Shown piece after piece: positions 1 through 6,570 of a DNA stretch of 58,258 bases. Position numbers and translations under genes: made by a program. The stretch spans positions 1 to 58,258 of the forward strand of contig JAKBGV010000004.1 in NCBI GenBank assembly GCA_021837305.1, in the 5' to 3' direction. Source of the DNA: Actinomycetes bacterium (GTDB taxonomy: Bacteria; Actinomycetota; Acidimicrobiia; Acidimicrobiales; RAAP-2). The stretch's first letter is position 1, and every line of letters begins with the position of its first letter. The notes beneath the pieces were generated by a model that saw nothing but the letters and a program-made list of their open reading frames with translations, was not told where the DNA came from and ran no database searches.

Positions 1-388
1 CCGTTGAGGCACCAGAGAAGACCCCGAGTCCGAAGACCGACCACAGCGAGCCGGTCAGTCGCGGTTGGGGCACGTGCATCGGCAGCATGGAACTTCGCCA
101 CAGGGCCACGGCGACACCGATCATCATTAGCCCGCCGAGGGTGAAGAGTTGTGGGTGCCAGCGCGACACGTAGGACGCGACGAACGCCGCACCGAGCGTG
201 ATCGGCAGCACCACGAGCGAGACACCCGCCACGTAGATCGCACTTAGGCGCGCCACGCGGAGGCGACGACCCCCGCCGATGGCGGCCAGATACGCCGGCA
301 GCATGACACCGGCACAACAGGGCGCGAAGAACGCGACCATTCCCGCCGCAAAAGCCGCCGCGAGGGAACCGCCAAGCAGGATGCTCAT
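1..388 (-). CDS. CcdA/DsbD-family membrane thiol transporter (partial)
   Basis: Cut by the window edge; 129 N-terminal residues are visible. The protein belongs to the CcdA/DsbD transmembrane family, which carries reducing equivalents from cytosolic thioredoxin-like proteins to the outside of the membrane. Hydrophobic segments lie at about residues 4-34, 50-75 and 81-98. The first contains APCCAGVMLPAYL, where CcdA proteins usually have a single cysteine after the proline; here Cys24 and Cys25 are adjacent. The partner cysteine of the family would lie in the missing part. The ATG overlaps the stop of the upstream glutaredoxin-like gene as ATGA, so the two are probably translationally coupled and form a redox pair. 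The family call is firm; the substrate is unknown. Confidence 0.8.
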   Translation of the reverse strand, partial: MSILLGGSLAAAFAAGMVAFFAPCCAGVMLPAYLAAIGGGRRLRVARLSAIYVAGVSLVVLPITLGAAFVASYVSRWHPQLFTLGGLMMIGVAVALWRSSMLPMHVPQPRLTGSLWSVFGLGVFSGAST

Positions 389-627
389 AGTCCGAGGTCC
401 CGACGCAGCCGTCGTTCGGAGAAGCGCCCGTAGGCCAGCACCCGTTCACGCTGCACAAGCACGGGGAGCATCGTGAGCGGCACGCCGCGGGCCGCTAACG
501 CCGTGGCCTCGTCACTGGTCACGTCATACTCACGGACAGGGAGGGCGATACTGGCCAGCACCGTTCGCGCGTGGGCGCAGAGGTGACAGTCGTGGGCGGT
601 GATCAACAGGTAGTCCGCGTCGGTCAT
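385..627 (-). CDS. Small glutaredoxin-like thioredoxin-fold protein
   Basis: An 80-residue protein with a CHLC redox motif at residues 14-17, directly after the first beta strand, and a likely cis-proline at residue 55 (MLPVLV). This matches the short glutaredoxin-like (DUF836-type) group. It should shuttle electrons between a cytosolic thiol donor and a target, here plausibly the CcdA-like protein whose ATG overlaps its stop. I chose the ATG at 627 over a GTG at 648 because a TANNNT-type -10 (TAACGT, 640-635) lies 7 bases upstream. That gives a leaderless mRNA, and neither start has a clear Shine-Dalgarno. Direct repeats for an OmpR-type regulator sit just upstream at 650-667. Confidence 0.75.
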   Translation of the reverse strand: MTDADYLLITAHDCHLCAHARTVLASIALPVREYDVTSDEATALAARGVPLTMLPVLVQRERVLAYGRFSERRLRRDLGL

Positions 628-634
628 AGCGATG

Positions 635-667
635 ACGTTAGAAATCACCTATGAAGCCCGTGTGAAG
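635..667 (-). promoter_or_regulatory. Leaderless promoter with OmpR-type direct repeats for the glutaredoxin/CcdA pair
   Basis: Read on the minus strand: CTTCACA (667-661), 4 bases, CTTCATA (656-650), 9 bases, TAACGT (640-635), 7 bases, ATG (627). The 11-bp repeat period is typical of OmpR/PhoB-family sites. The arrangement mirrors that in front of the divergent response regulator gene, which suggests that regulator controls both. A further GTGAAG copy lies at 680-685. The rest of the 649-865 gap holds no gene. Confidence 0.55.
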
Positions 668-823
668 TTCCGCACGGGCGTGAAGAGTCCCAGGACGCGA
701 AACGGTGGACGTGCTCGAGCTCGTCCACTGGGGCGTCCACGGCCCAGGAATCGCCGCGCTCGAAGGGAGTTCCAGGCAATTGTGACTTTCGGCCACAGCT
801 GTTCGCGTGGTTTCTGGGCGAAA

Positions 824-856
824 CTTCACATCGACTTCACACGGCGCAAAGAAACT
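824..856 (+). promoter_or_regulatory. Promoter with OmpR-type direct repeats for the first two-component system
   Basis: CTTCACA at 824-830 and again at 835-841 (11-bp period), then 9 bases to a weak -10 (GAAACT, 851-856), then 9 bases to the ATG at 866. The repeats occupy the -35 position, as expected for direct activation by an OmpR/PhoB-type regulator, so autoregulation is likely. No Shine-Dalgarno precedes the ATG, which fits a leaderless mRNA. The repeats are seen directly; the -10 is an inference. Confidence 0.55.
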
Positions 857-865
857 GTGCGGTAT

Positions 866-1582
866 ATGTCCCAGAGCCAGTCTTCCAATTCAATCGTCAT
901 CATCGATGATGACGTCGCAGTCCAGGAAGTCACGCGCGCGTACTTGGAGCGGGACGGGTACACCGTCTTCGTGGCGGGAAACGGAGCCGACGGACTCGCC
1001 ATGGCCCGGCGCGTGCACGCGGGCTTGATCGTGCTCGACCTCATGCTCCCCGACACGTCGGGCGAGCAGGTCGCCCGGGACATCCGCTCACGCTCCGACG
1101 TCCCACTCCTGATGCTCACCGCCAAGGCATCCGAAGAGGAGCGTCTCAACGGCCTCGCGCTCGGGGCCGATGACTATTTGACCAAGCCCTTCAGCCCTCG
1201 TGAGTTCGTCGCTCGAGTCCGAGCGATCTTGCGTCGTACCCAGGCGACGGAACTGCCCCTGGTAGATCAGCTCTCCTTCCACGGCGGGGCATTGCAGATA
1301 GACACCACGGCTCGAGAGGTGCGTGTCGACGGCGCACTCGTGAACCTCACTAGAAACGAATACCGGCTACTCGTGACACTCGCGCAGTACCCCGGCCGGG
1401 TCTACAGCCGATTCGAGTTGATCAATCGCGTCCAGGGTTACGACTACGAGGGGTACGAGCGCACCATTGACGCGCACGTGAAAAACCTGCGCAAGAAGAT
1501 CGAGATTGACTCTCGTCGGCCGCGATTCGTCCAGACCGTCTTCGGCACGGGCTATCGCTTGGCGAGATCGAATTCTGATTGA
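866..1582 (+). CDS. OmpR/PhoB-family response regulator
   Basis: A 238-residue DNA-binding response regulator. The receiver domain covers about residues 9-125, with the acidic pocket IDDD, phospho-acceptor Asp58 (VLDLMLPD), the LTAK switch threonine and the LTKPFSP lysine. A winged-helix domain follows (about 140-236) and ends in GTGYRL. The frame extends far upstream, but the ATG at 866 fits the family N-terminus (SIVIIDDD) and sits at the right distance from the promoter repeats. Its stop overlaps the ATG of the sensor kinase (TGATG), so they form one system. The recognition helix is nearly identical to that of the second regulator in this window. The stimulus is not shown by the sequence. 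Confidence 0.93.
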   Translation: MSQSQSSNSIVIIDDDVAVQEVTRAYLERDGYTVFVAGNGADGLAMARRVHAGLIVLDLMLPDTSGEQVARDIRSRSDVPLLMLTAKASEEERLNGLALGADDYLTKPFSPREFVARVRAILRRTQATELPLVDQLSFHGGALQIDTTAREVRVDGALVNLTRNEYRLLVTLAQYPGRVYSRFELINRVQGYDYEGYERTIDAHVKNLRKKIEIDSRRPRFVQTVFGTGYRLARSNSD

Positions 1583-2898
1583 TGGTGGCGCTCGGCCTGC
1601 GGACGCGTTTCACCGTGGCGCTCGTCGCCGTAGCACTCTTCGCCGTCGCGTTGGCCGCGCTGATCGGTAACCTCGGGCTGACCCCGCGCCTGAATCAAGC
1701 CGCGCGTGCCCGACTCGACGCGTCAAGCGTCCACTTGTCACATATCGCCGCCGACGCATACCTAAACGCCGGTGGGTGGACCACCGACGTACGAAGTGAG
1801 CTCGGCCACGCGGGTGAACTCGTCGACCTACGAGTCATGGTGAAACTCCGCGATGGGCACGTGCTAGCTATTGGCCCGCGGCCCTTTGGCGCGACTGCCG
1901 GCGCGCCGGTCGTGGTCAACGGCGTGGCCATCGCCACGATGATTGTCTCTGCGCCGACGGGCAAACTGCTCAGTGCGGCCGACGTCCGCTTGGCCGGCTC
2001 GCTCAACGGGTTGCATCTCGTCGCCGCGGCGATCGCCACACTGACCGCCCTCGCAACGGCGCTCCTGCTCTCCCAGACACTGTCGCGACCGCTGCGGCGG
2101 ATTCGAGCGGTCGCGGAGCGGCTCAGCCACGGCGAGCTCGATGCTCGGGTTATCGAGGGCGCCGAACCCGAAATGCGCGACGTCGGTCACGCCCTCAATC
2201 AGTTGGCCGAGACCCTCCAACAGGAAGAGCGACTTCGGCGAGAAGGGGTCGCGGACCTCGCCCACGAACTACGAACACCGGTGAACGGACTATTGAGCCG
2301 GGTTGAGGCCGCCCAGGACGGTGTCTTGCCGCTCGAGCAGAATCTCTCGGCCATGCACCGTGAGGTCATGCGACTGACGCAACTGCTCAACGACCTCTCG
2401 CGACTCGCCGACGCGCAGCAGCCCGGCATCATCGTAAACAAGTCGCTGCTCGACCTGGCTACCATCGTCACCACCTCGCTGGCCTCGGTGCAACCGCGCA
2501 TCGACGAACGGCACATCGAGTTGAACGTGTACGCCGAACCTACGTGGGTGAGCGGCGACGCCGCGCGCCTCGAGCAGGTCATCGTGAATCTCCTGACCAA
2601 CGCCGTGAACTACACCGCTGAACGCGGCCGAATCGACGTGAGCGTCTCGCGCCTGAACGATGAGGTCGTCCTAGAGGTTCGTGACAACGGCGTTGGAATG
2701 GCCGCTGAAGACCTGCCCTTCATCTTCACTCGATTCTGGCGTGCCGACCGGTCTCGATCGCGTGCCACCGGCGGTACCGGCATCGGGTTGACGATCGTGA
2801 ACGAATTGGTTCACGCGCATAACGGACGAGTCGAAGTTGACAGCGCGCTCGGCGTCGGATCTCGATTCCGAGTCTTCTTGCCCAACGTTGGCACTTGA
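1582..2898 (+). CDS. Membrane sensor histidine kinase, partner of the first regulator
   Basis: A 438-residue kinase of EnvZ/BaeS type. TM1 is at about residues 10-30, an extracytoplasmic domain of about 110 residues follows, and TM2 is at about 143-164. Then come a HAMP linker (RPLRRIRAVAERL), a HisKA domain with His228 (DLAHELRTP), and an ATPase domain with an N box (NLLTNAVNY), DNGVGM and GGTGIGLTIV. All catalytic motifs are intact. The sensor domain lacks cysteines and histidine clusters, so the ligand cannot be read from it. The ATG overlaps the regulator's stop by one base; a TTG one codon upstream is less likely. Confidence 0.93.
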   Translation: MVALGLRTRFTVALVAVALFAVALAALIGNLGLTPRLNQAARARLDASSVHLSHIAADAYLNAGGWTTDVRSELGHAGELVDLRVMVKLRDGHVLAIGPRPFGATAGAPVVVNGVAIATMIVSAPTGKLLSAADVRLAGSLNGLHLVAAAIATLTALATALLLSQTLSRPLRRIRAVAERLSHGELDARVIEGAEPEMRDVGHALNQLAETLQQEERLRREGVADLAHELRTPVNGLLSRVEAAQDGVLPLEQNLSAMHREVMRLTQLLNDLSRLADAQQPGIIVNKSLLDLATIVTTSLASVQPRIDERHIELNVYAEPTWVSGDAARLEQVIVNLLTNAVNYTAERGRIDVSVSRLNDEVVLEVRDNGVGMAAEDLPFIFTRFWRADRSRSRATGGTGIGLTIVNELVHAHNGRVEVDSALGVGSRFRVFLPNVGT

Positions 2899-3014
2899 AC
2901 GCCCGGTACGGCCCCACCGCGCCGTCAGCGCGCGAGATGAGCTCACGTGGTCCGCGCCACGGGTCGAGCGGACCCCGTCGAGCATCGGCACGACCTACGT
3001 TGACCGCGCCGAAG

Positions 3015-3054
3015 CGATCCACGCCACGACCGACGTCGGTCGTGGCGTGGATCG
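3015..3054. terminator. Perfect 40-bp palindrome between convergent genes
   Basis: CGATCCACGCCACGACCGAC followed directly by its exact reverse complement: 20-bp arms with no spacer. It lies between the end of the first sensor kinase gene and the end of the secreted-protein gene on the opposite strand, so it is well placed as a two-way transcription terminator. There is no T-tract on either side, as is common in actinobacteria. The remainder of 2899-3059 contains nothing I recognise. Confidence 0.65.
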
Positions 3055-3059
3055 GATTC

Positions 3060-3569
3060 CTACCAACCCATCATGCCGCCGCCGTAGCGACTGGTCCCGT
3101 TCGAGAACGCTGCGCCACCCATCATGCCGCCGTAACCGTACCCGCCCGTCGCGCCAAAGTCGCCCATCATGCCGTGACGCAACATCGAGTTGACGATCGC
3201 GTCGGCCTGGGTCTGGGTAATGGTCCCGTTGCTCACCAGAGAACTCAGAACGGTGCGCATAACGCCACCCGCCCCACCGATGGGCATCTGGAAGGTCGAG
3301 CCGTCACTACGTAACACTGACTCCATGTAGGTGATCATCGCGGCTCGCACGGCGTTCGCCTGCGTCTGGGAGATGGTGCCCGCGTTCACGAGTGCGGACA
3401 ACTCGAAACAGTAGGGGCGACTCGCGTCGCGAGCCACCTGTGTCGTGCCGTGTACGGTGCGACCCGCGGCCATCGCGATACCGCCGCTCGCGAGGACGGC
3501 CCCGGCGACCGAGCCACCGAGAACTCCGACGGCCAAGACGGTCGATACGAACTTGCGTTTCACGTTCAT
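3060..3569 (-). CDS. Secreted glycine/methionine-rich protein with two short repeats
   Basis: A 169-residue protein with a Sec signal peptide: a basic start (MNVKRKF), a hydrophobic stretch to about residue 35, and a cleavage site near AMAAG. Two copies of an LV-x2-GTI-(S/T)-QTQA unit occur at residues 59-74 and 110-125, a repeat seen in small exported proteins of Gram-positive bacteria. The last 40 residues are rich in Gly, Tyr and Met, with three MMG motifs (134, 149, 166) near His132. Such Met/His motifs can bind copper, but that is inference. The ATG at 3569 is chosen because GAGGAG lies 6 bases upstream; a second ATG two codons earlier is too close to it. It lies downstream of the second kinase gene, separated by 104 bases. 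Confidence 0.72.
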   Translation of the reverse strand: MNVKRKFVSTVLAVGVLGGSVAGAVLASGGIAMAAGRTVHGTTQVARDASRPYCFELSALVNAGTISQTQANAVRAAMITYMESVLRSDGSTFQMPIGGAGGVMRTVLSSLVSNGTITQTQADAIVNSMLRHGMMGDFGATGGYGYGGMMGGAAFSNGTSRYGGGMMGW

Positions 3570-3656
3570 CTTCATCTCCTCTTCGAGGCGACCCCGGATG
3601 GCCGATGCCTCTCCATTCATGCAACCAGGGCGTCGTGTACGCCCCCTGGACATGAT

Positions 3657-3673
3657 GTGGAGATTGCGTGGTG
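3657..3673 (-). promoter_or_regulatory. Candidate regulator repeat upstream of the secreted-protein gene
   Basis: On the plus strand GTGGAG (3657-3662) and GTGGTG (3668-3673) are 11 bp apart, the spacing of OmpR-family sites. The 9-mer TGTGGAGAT here (3656-3664) recurs at 6114-6122, upstream of the operon that encodes the second regulator. I infer that the second regulator may bind both places. The match is short and could be chance. Confidence 0.3.
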
Positions 3674-5050
3674 TTATCGAAGCGGAATGAGCACCGTGAA
3701 ACGGGCGCCCTGGCCCGGCTCACTCGACACGTCAATACGCCCGCCGTGCGCCGCCACCAGTCCGGCCACCACGGCGAGCCCGATACCACTACCGCTGGTA
3801 CGACGCCCAGCCGTTCCGCGCCAGAACCGGTCGAACAGCCGAGGCATCTCTTCGGGGCTGACCCCGGGTCCCTCATCGGCGACCTCCAAGCGGGCCAAGC
3901 CATCACTCGCCTCCACGCTCAAGGTGACGTGCGAGTGCTCCGGGCTGAACTTGAGCGCGTTAGTCAAGAGATTGGTCACGATCTGACCGATACGCGCACC
4001 GTCGCCGAACACCGTGGCGTCGTGCAACCGAAGTTGCAAGTCCACGTCGGCCGCGGCGAAAGCGGGGCCCAGCAGGTCGGCGATGTCCGCCGCCACTGAC
4101 GCGACATTGACGGGTGCCTTGATCAGGTTGAGGCCCGCCGCCTCGGCGGCCGCCAACGTCTCGAGGTCGTGAACCAGGCGGCCCAGGCGCAGCACCTCGT
4201 CACCGAGCGACGCCAGTCGGTCCGTGGTGACCGGCTCGGCACCATCGACCATCTGCTCCAAGGACGCTTGCACGATCGTGATCGGGGTTCGTAGTTCGTG
4301 CGCGACGTCGGCCAACAGCTGCCGGCGTAAGACGTCCTCGCGGTGCAACGCGTCAGCCATCCGATCGAAGGACGCGGCGAGCTCGCCGACCTCGCCGGGT
4401 GCCGACGACAGACTGACTCGTGCGTCGCGGTGCCCCGTCTCAATGGAGTGAACGGTGTCGGTGAGGCGAGCCAGGGGACGCGTGATCCGCCTGGAAACGA
4501 ACCACGCGACGACCAGCGCGAGCAGCGAGGCCAGTCCCGCACCCAAGAAGACGGTGCTCTCAAGGGCGCTGCGGACACGTTGCTGCGCGGACGTCAGTCC
4601 GTCAACGGGGAATCGGACGATGGCCTCGCCCACCGTCGAACCGTGCACGGTGACCGCGACTCGCACCGGTGGACCCAGCGGGGGCACCGTATAGGTACCG
4701 CCGTGCATCACCCCCATGATGATGGACATCATCCCGGTCGAGCCGCTCTCACTCGCAACCACGTGGCCGGCCGCGTCTCGCACCACGAGCTGCGCGTTCC
4801 CCGAAGCGGCGAGGGAGTACGCCGACGTCAGGTCGGCGTACGCCCAACTCCCGCTCGCGCGATAGGCCTGGGCCAGTGCCGCGTCGACCGTGCGCACGGT
4901 GCTCCGCTGCTCGGTTGCGACCAAGCTCGACACCTGTGAGTTGGTTGCGAGCAGCGTCAGGGTGGCGAGCAACGCCACGGCAGCCACTGCGACGGCGACG
5001 AACGCGAGTGCGAGGCGAGAACTGAGCCTGGTCGATCGACGCTCAGGCAT
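3674..5050 (-). CDS. Membrane sensor histidine kinase, partner of the second regulator
   Basis: A 458-residue kinase. TM1 is at about residues 12-36, the extracytoplasmic sensor at about 37-165, and TM2 at about 166-186. HAMP follows, then HisKA with His251 (DVAHELRTP) and a HATPase domain (NLLTNALKF, DEGPGV, SGSGIGLAVV). The sensor contains a Met-rich loop, GMMSIIMGVMHGG (about 106-118), resembling Cu(I)-binding patterns; binding is not shown. The ATG at 5050 overlaps the last codons of the regulator gene (ATGCCTGA), so translation is coupled; a TTG further upstream is less likely. The secreted Met-rich protein is encoded just downstream. Confidence 0.93.
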   Translation of the reverse strand: MPERRSTRLSSRLALAFVAVAVAAVALLATLTLLATNSQVSSLVATEQRSTVRTVDAALAQAYRASGSWAYADLTSAYSLAASGNAQLVVRDAAGHVVASESGSTGMMSIIMGVMHGGTYTVPPLGPPVRVAVTVHGSTVGEAIVRFPVDGLTSAQQRVRSALESTVFLGAGLASLLALVVAWFVSRRITRPLARLTDTVHSIETGHRDARVSLSSAPGEVGELAASFDRMADALHREDVLRRQLLADVAHELRTPITIVQASLEQMVDGAEPVTTDRLASLGDEVLRLGRLVHDLETLAAAEAAGLNLIKAPVNVASVAADIADLLGPAFAAADVDLQLRLHDATVFGDGARIGQIVTNLLTNALKFSPEHSHVTLSVEASDGLARLEVADEGPGVSPEEMPRLFDRFWRGTAGRRTSGSGIGLAVVAGLVAAHGGRIDVSSEPGQGARFTVLIPLR

Positions 5051-5747
5051 CGCGAGCGAGGCCGAGTCGATAGCCAACGCCTAAGACCGTCTCGACGATG
5101 ACGGGGTCACTCGGCTCGCGTTCAATCTTGTGCCGCAGGTTCTTCACGTGGGAGTCGATGGTCCGCTCGTACCCCTCGAACTCATAGCCTCGGACTCGAT
5201 TAATCAGTTCATAGCGCGAGTACACGCGTCCCGGCGTGGTCCCAAGGGCGACGAGGAGGCCCCACTCGGTCGGCGTGAGTTCAACGGTCTCACCACGTAC
5301 CCGGACCTCGTGGCGCTCCTCGTCGATCTCGACCTCGTGGTGGCCAAAGGACATCGGGCCATCGTCGGACACCTGGACCCGAGTCCGGCGAAGCACCGCC
5401 TGGACCCGAAGCACGAACTCACGGGGACTAAAAGGTTTCGTCATATAGTCGTCCGCACCGAGTTCGAGGCCCCGAATCCGGTCCTCCTCCGTGACCTTGG
5501 CGGTCAACATCAAGATCGGGGTCTCGGTCCGTCGCCGAATCTCGCGCGCAACATCTTCACCCGCGATATCGGGCAGACCCAGGTCAAGCACGACGAGGTC
5601 GGGCGCGATCCGACCGGCGACATCGATGGCCTCGGCCCCGGAACCGGTCGTCACCACGGCCAGACCCTCGCGCTCCAACATGTCGCGCAGGAGCTGGCGA
5701 AGTTTCGCCTCGTCTTCGACTACCAACACTGTGGCGACCAACGTCAC
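5043..5747 (-). CDS. OmpR/PhoB-family response regulator, second system
   Basis: A 234-residue regulator. The receiver has VVEDE, phospho-acceptor Asp55 (VLDLGLPD), LTAK and the MTKPFSP lysine. The winged-helix domain ends in GVGYRL. From VYSR to the end of the recognition helix it matches the first system's regulator at almost every residue, with only conservative changes. The two are recent paralogues and may read similar DNA sites. Start: a GTG with GGAAGG directly upstream; a GTG six codons later would also fit the family N-terminus. It overlaps the kinase gene by 8 bases and lies 57 bases downstream of the SHOCT-domain gene, probably in one transcript. Confidence 0.93.
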   Translation of the reverse strand: MTLVATVLVVEDEAKLRQLLRDMLEREGLAVVTTGSGAEAIDVAGRIAPDLVVLDLGLPDIAGEDVAREIRRRTETPILMLTAKVTEEDRIRGLELGADDYMTKPFSPREFVLRVQAVLRRTRVQVSDDGPMSFGHHEVEIDEERHEVRVRGETVELTPTEWGLLVALGTTPGRVYSRYELINRVRGYEFEGYERTIDSHVKNLRHKIEREPSDPVIVETVLGVGYRLGLARDA

Positions 5748-5804
5748 CCTTCCGAATCGTCACGGGTGGACTGCGTACACACCAACTCTGCCACGTGCAC
5801 GCAA

Positions 5805-6023
5805 CTACTGGAGAACGCGTCGGCGAGCCTCGTAGTCCTCGACCGAGATGTCACCAGCCGCGAACCGCTCATCGAGCAACTGACGCGCACTGTCGTGTCG
5901 CCGAGCCGGCGGGTCGGCTAGCCCACGCACGAGCCACACGACGCCCGCGAGTATCGCGAACCACACCAATCCCATGGACACCACACCGACCCACGAGTAT
6001 CCCCAGCCATTACCCCACATCAT
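5805..6023 (-). CDS. Small membrane protein with C-terminal SHOCT domain
   Basis: A 72-residue protein. Residues 1-11 are MMWGNGWGYSW, a Met/Trp/Gly-rich start. One transmembrane segment follows (about 12-34), and the C-terminus (about 43-70) matches the SHOCT pattern (LLDERFAAGDISVEDYEARR), a short domain found at the ends of many small membrane proteins. The biochemical role of SHOCT is not established; it may mediate oligomerisation. The start has a good Shine-Dalgarno (GAGGAG). It is the first gene of the leftward set that continues with the second two-component system, so it is likely co-regulated with that system. Confidence 0.78.
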   Translation of the reverse strand: MMWGNGWGYSWVGVVSMGLVWFAILAGVVWLVRGLADPPARRHDSARQLLDERFAAGDISVEDYEARRRVLQ

Positions 6024-6103
6024 CCGTGCTCCTCACCTCGACTGTGTCAACTTCGACTAGGACCACTCTGTTGGCACCCGTCGAAGGAGTCGTGAAGTCG
6101 AGA

Positions 6104-6120
6104 TGGAGACGTTGTGGAGA
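6104..6120 (-). promoter_or_regulatory. Candidate OmpR-type repeat upstream of the SHOCT/two-component operon
   Basis: TGGAGA at 6104-6109 and 6115-6120 on the plus strand, 11 bp apart, with a GTGAAG-like element at 6091-6096. It shares TGTGGAGAT with the element near 3656. The position, about 80 bases upstream of the SHOCT gene, suits a regulator site for the second system. No convincing -10 was found. Nothing else is recognisable in 6024-6258. Confidence 0.33.
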
Positions 6121-6258
6121 TACGAGAATCGCGACAAACAATCCGTTCGTAGCGACGCGTAACGAGTCAAACCTTCACGCGCTCGAGCTGGACGCGCCGT
6201 CACAACATCTTCAGACCACGCGCACGAGTTCTTCGAAACCCCCAGACAAGATGACCTC

Positions 6259-6522
6259 ATGCGGCTGAAGGGACAGCACGTGGTGCGCAGCGAGACGACG
6301 ATTTACGTACTGCTGATCGTGGCGTCACTCGGTGCCATGGTCACGATACACCGTGGCCGACACACGCACGCCGGTTGCGCGGACTGCTGCCACGACGCTC
6401 GCGAAGCGCACCGGTCAACCACCGCCGACTCACCACCGAACGAGGAACGCGTCGATGACCTGACGGCGCACGCGCGACACCACGGGGGCCAGCGCGTCAC
6501 GGACCGTCACCGAGACCGTTGA
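6259..6522 (+). CDS. Possible small Cys/His-rich membrane protein
   Basis: An 87-residue frame not recognised as any family. One hydrophobic segment (about residues 14-30) is followed by HRGRHTHAGCADCCHD, with Cys at 40, 43 and 44 and four nearby His, which could bind a metal. The remaining half is hydrophilic and His/Arg-rich. No good Shine-Dalgarno precedes the ATG; a GTG eight codons later follows AAGGGA and may be the true start. The neighbourhood (Met-rich protein, thiol proteins) makes a metal-linked role tempting, but in such GC-rich DNA a frame this short may be chance. Confidence 0.33.
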   Translation: MRLKGQHVVRSETTIYVLLIVASLGAMVTIHRGRHTHAGCADCCHDAREAHRSTTADSPPNEERVDDLTAHARHHGGQRVTDRHRDR

Positions 6523-6570
6523 CGGTCACCGCGTCGCCGCGACACGTCGCTCCCCACTGGGTCGACTGAC

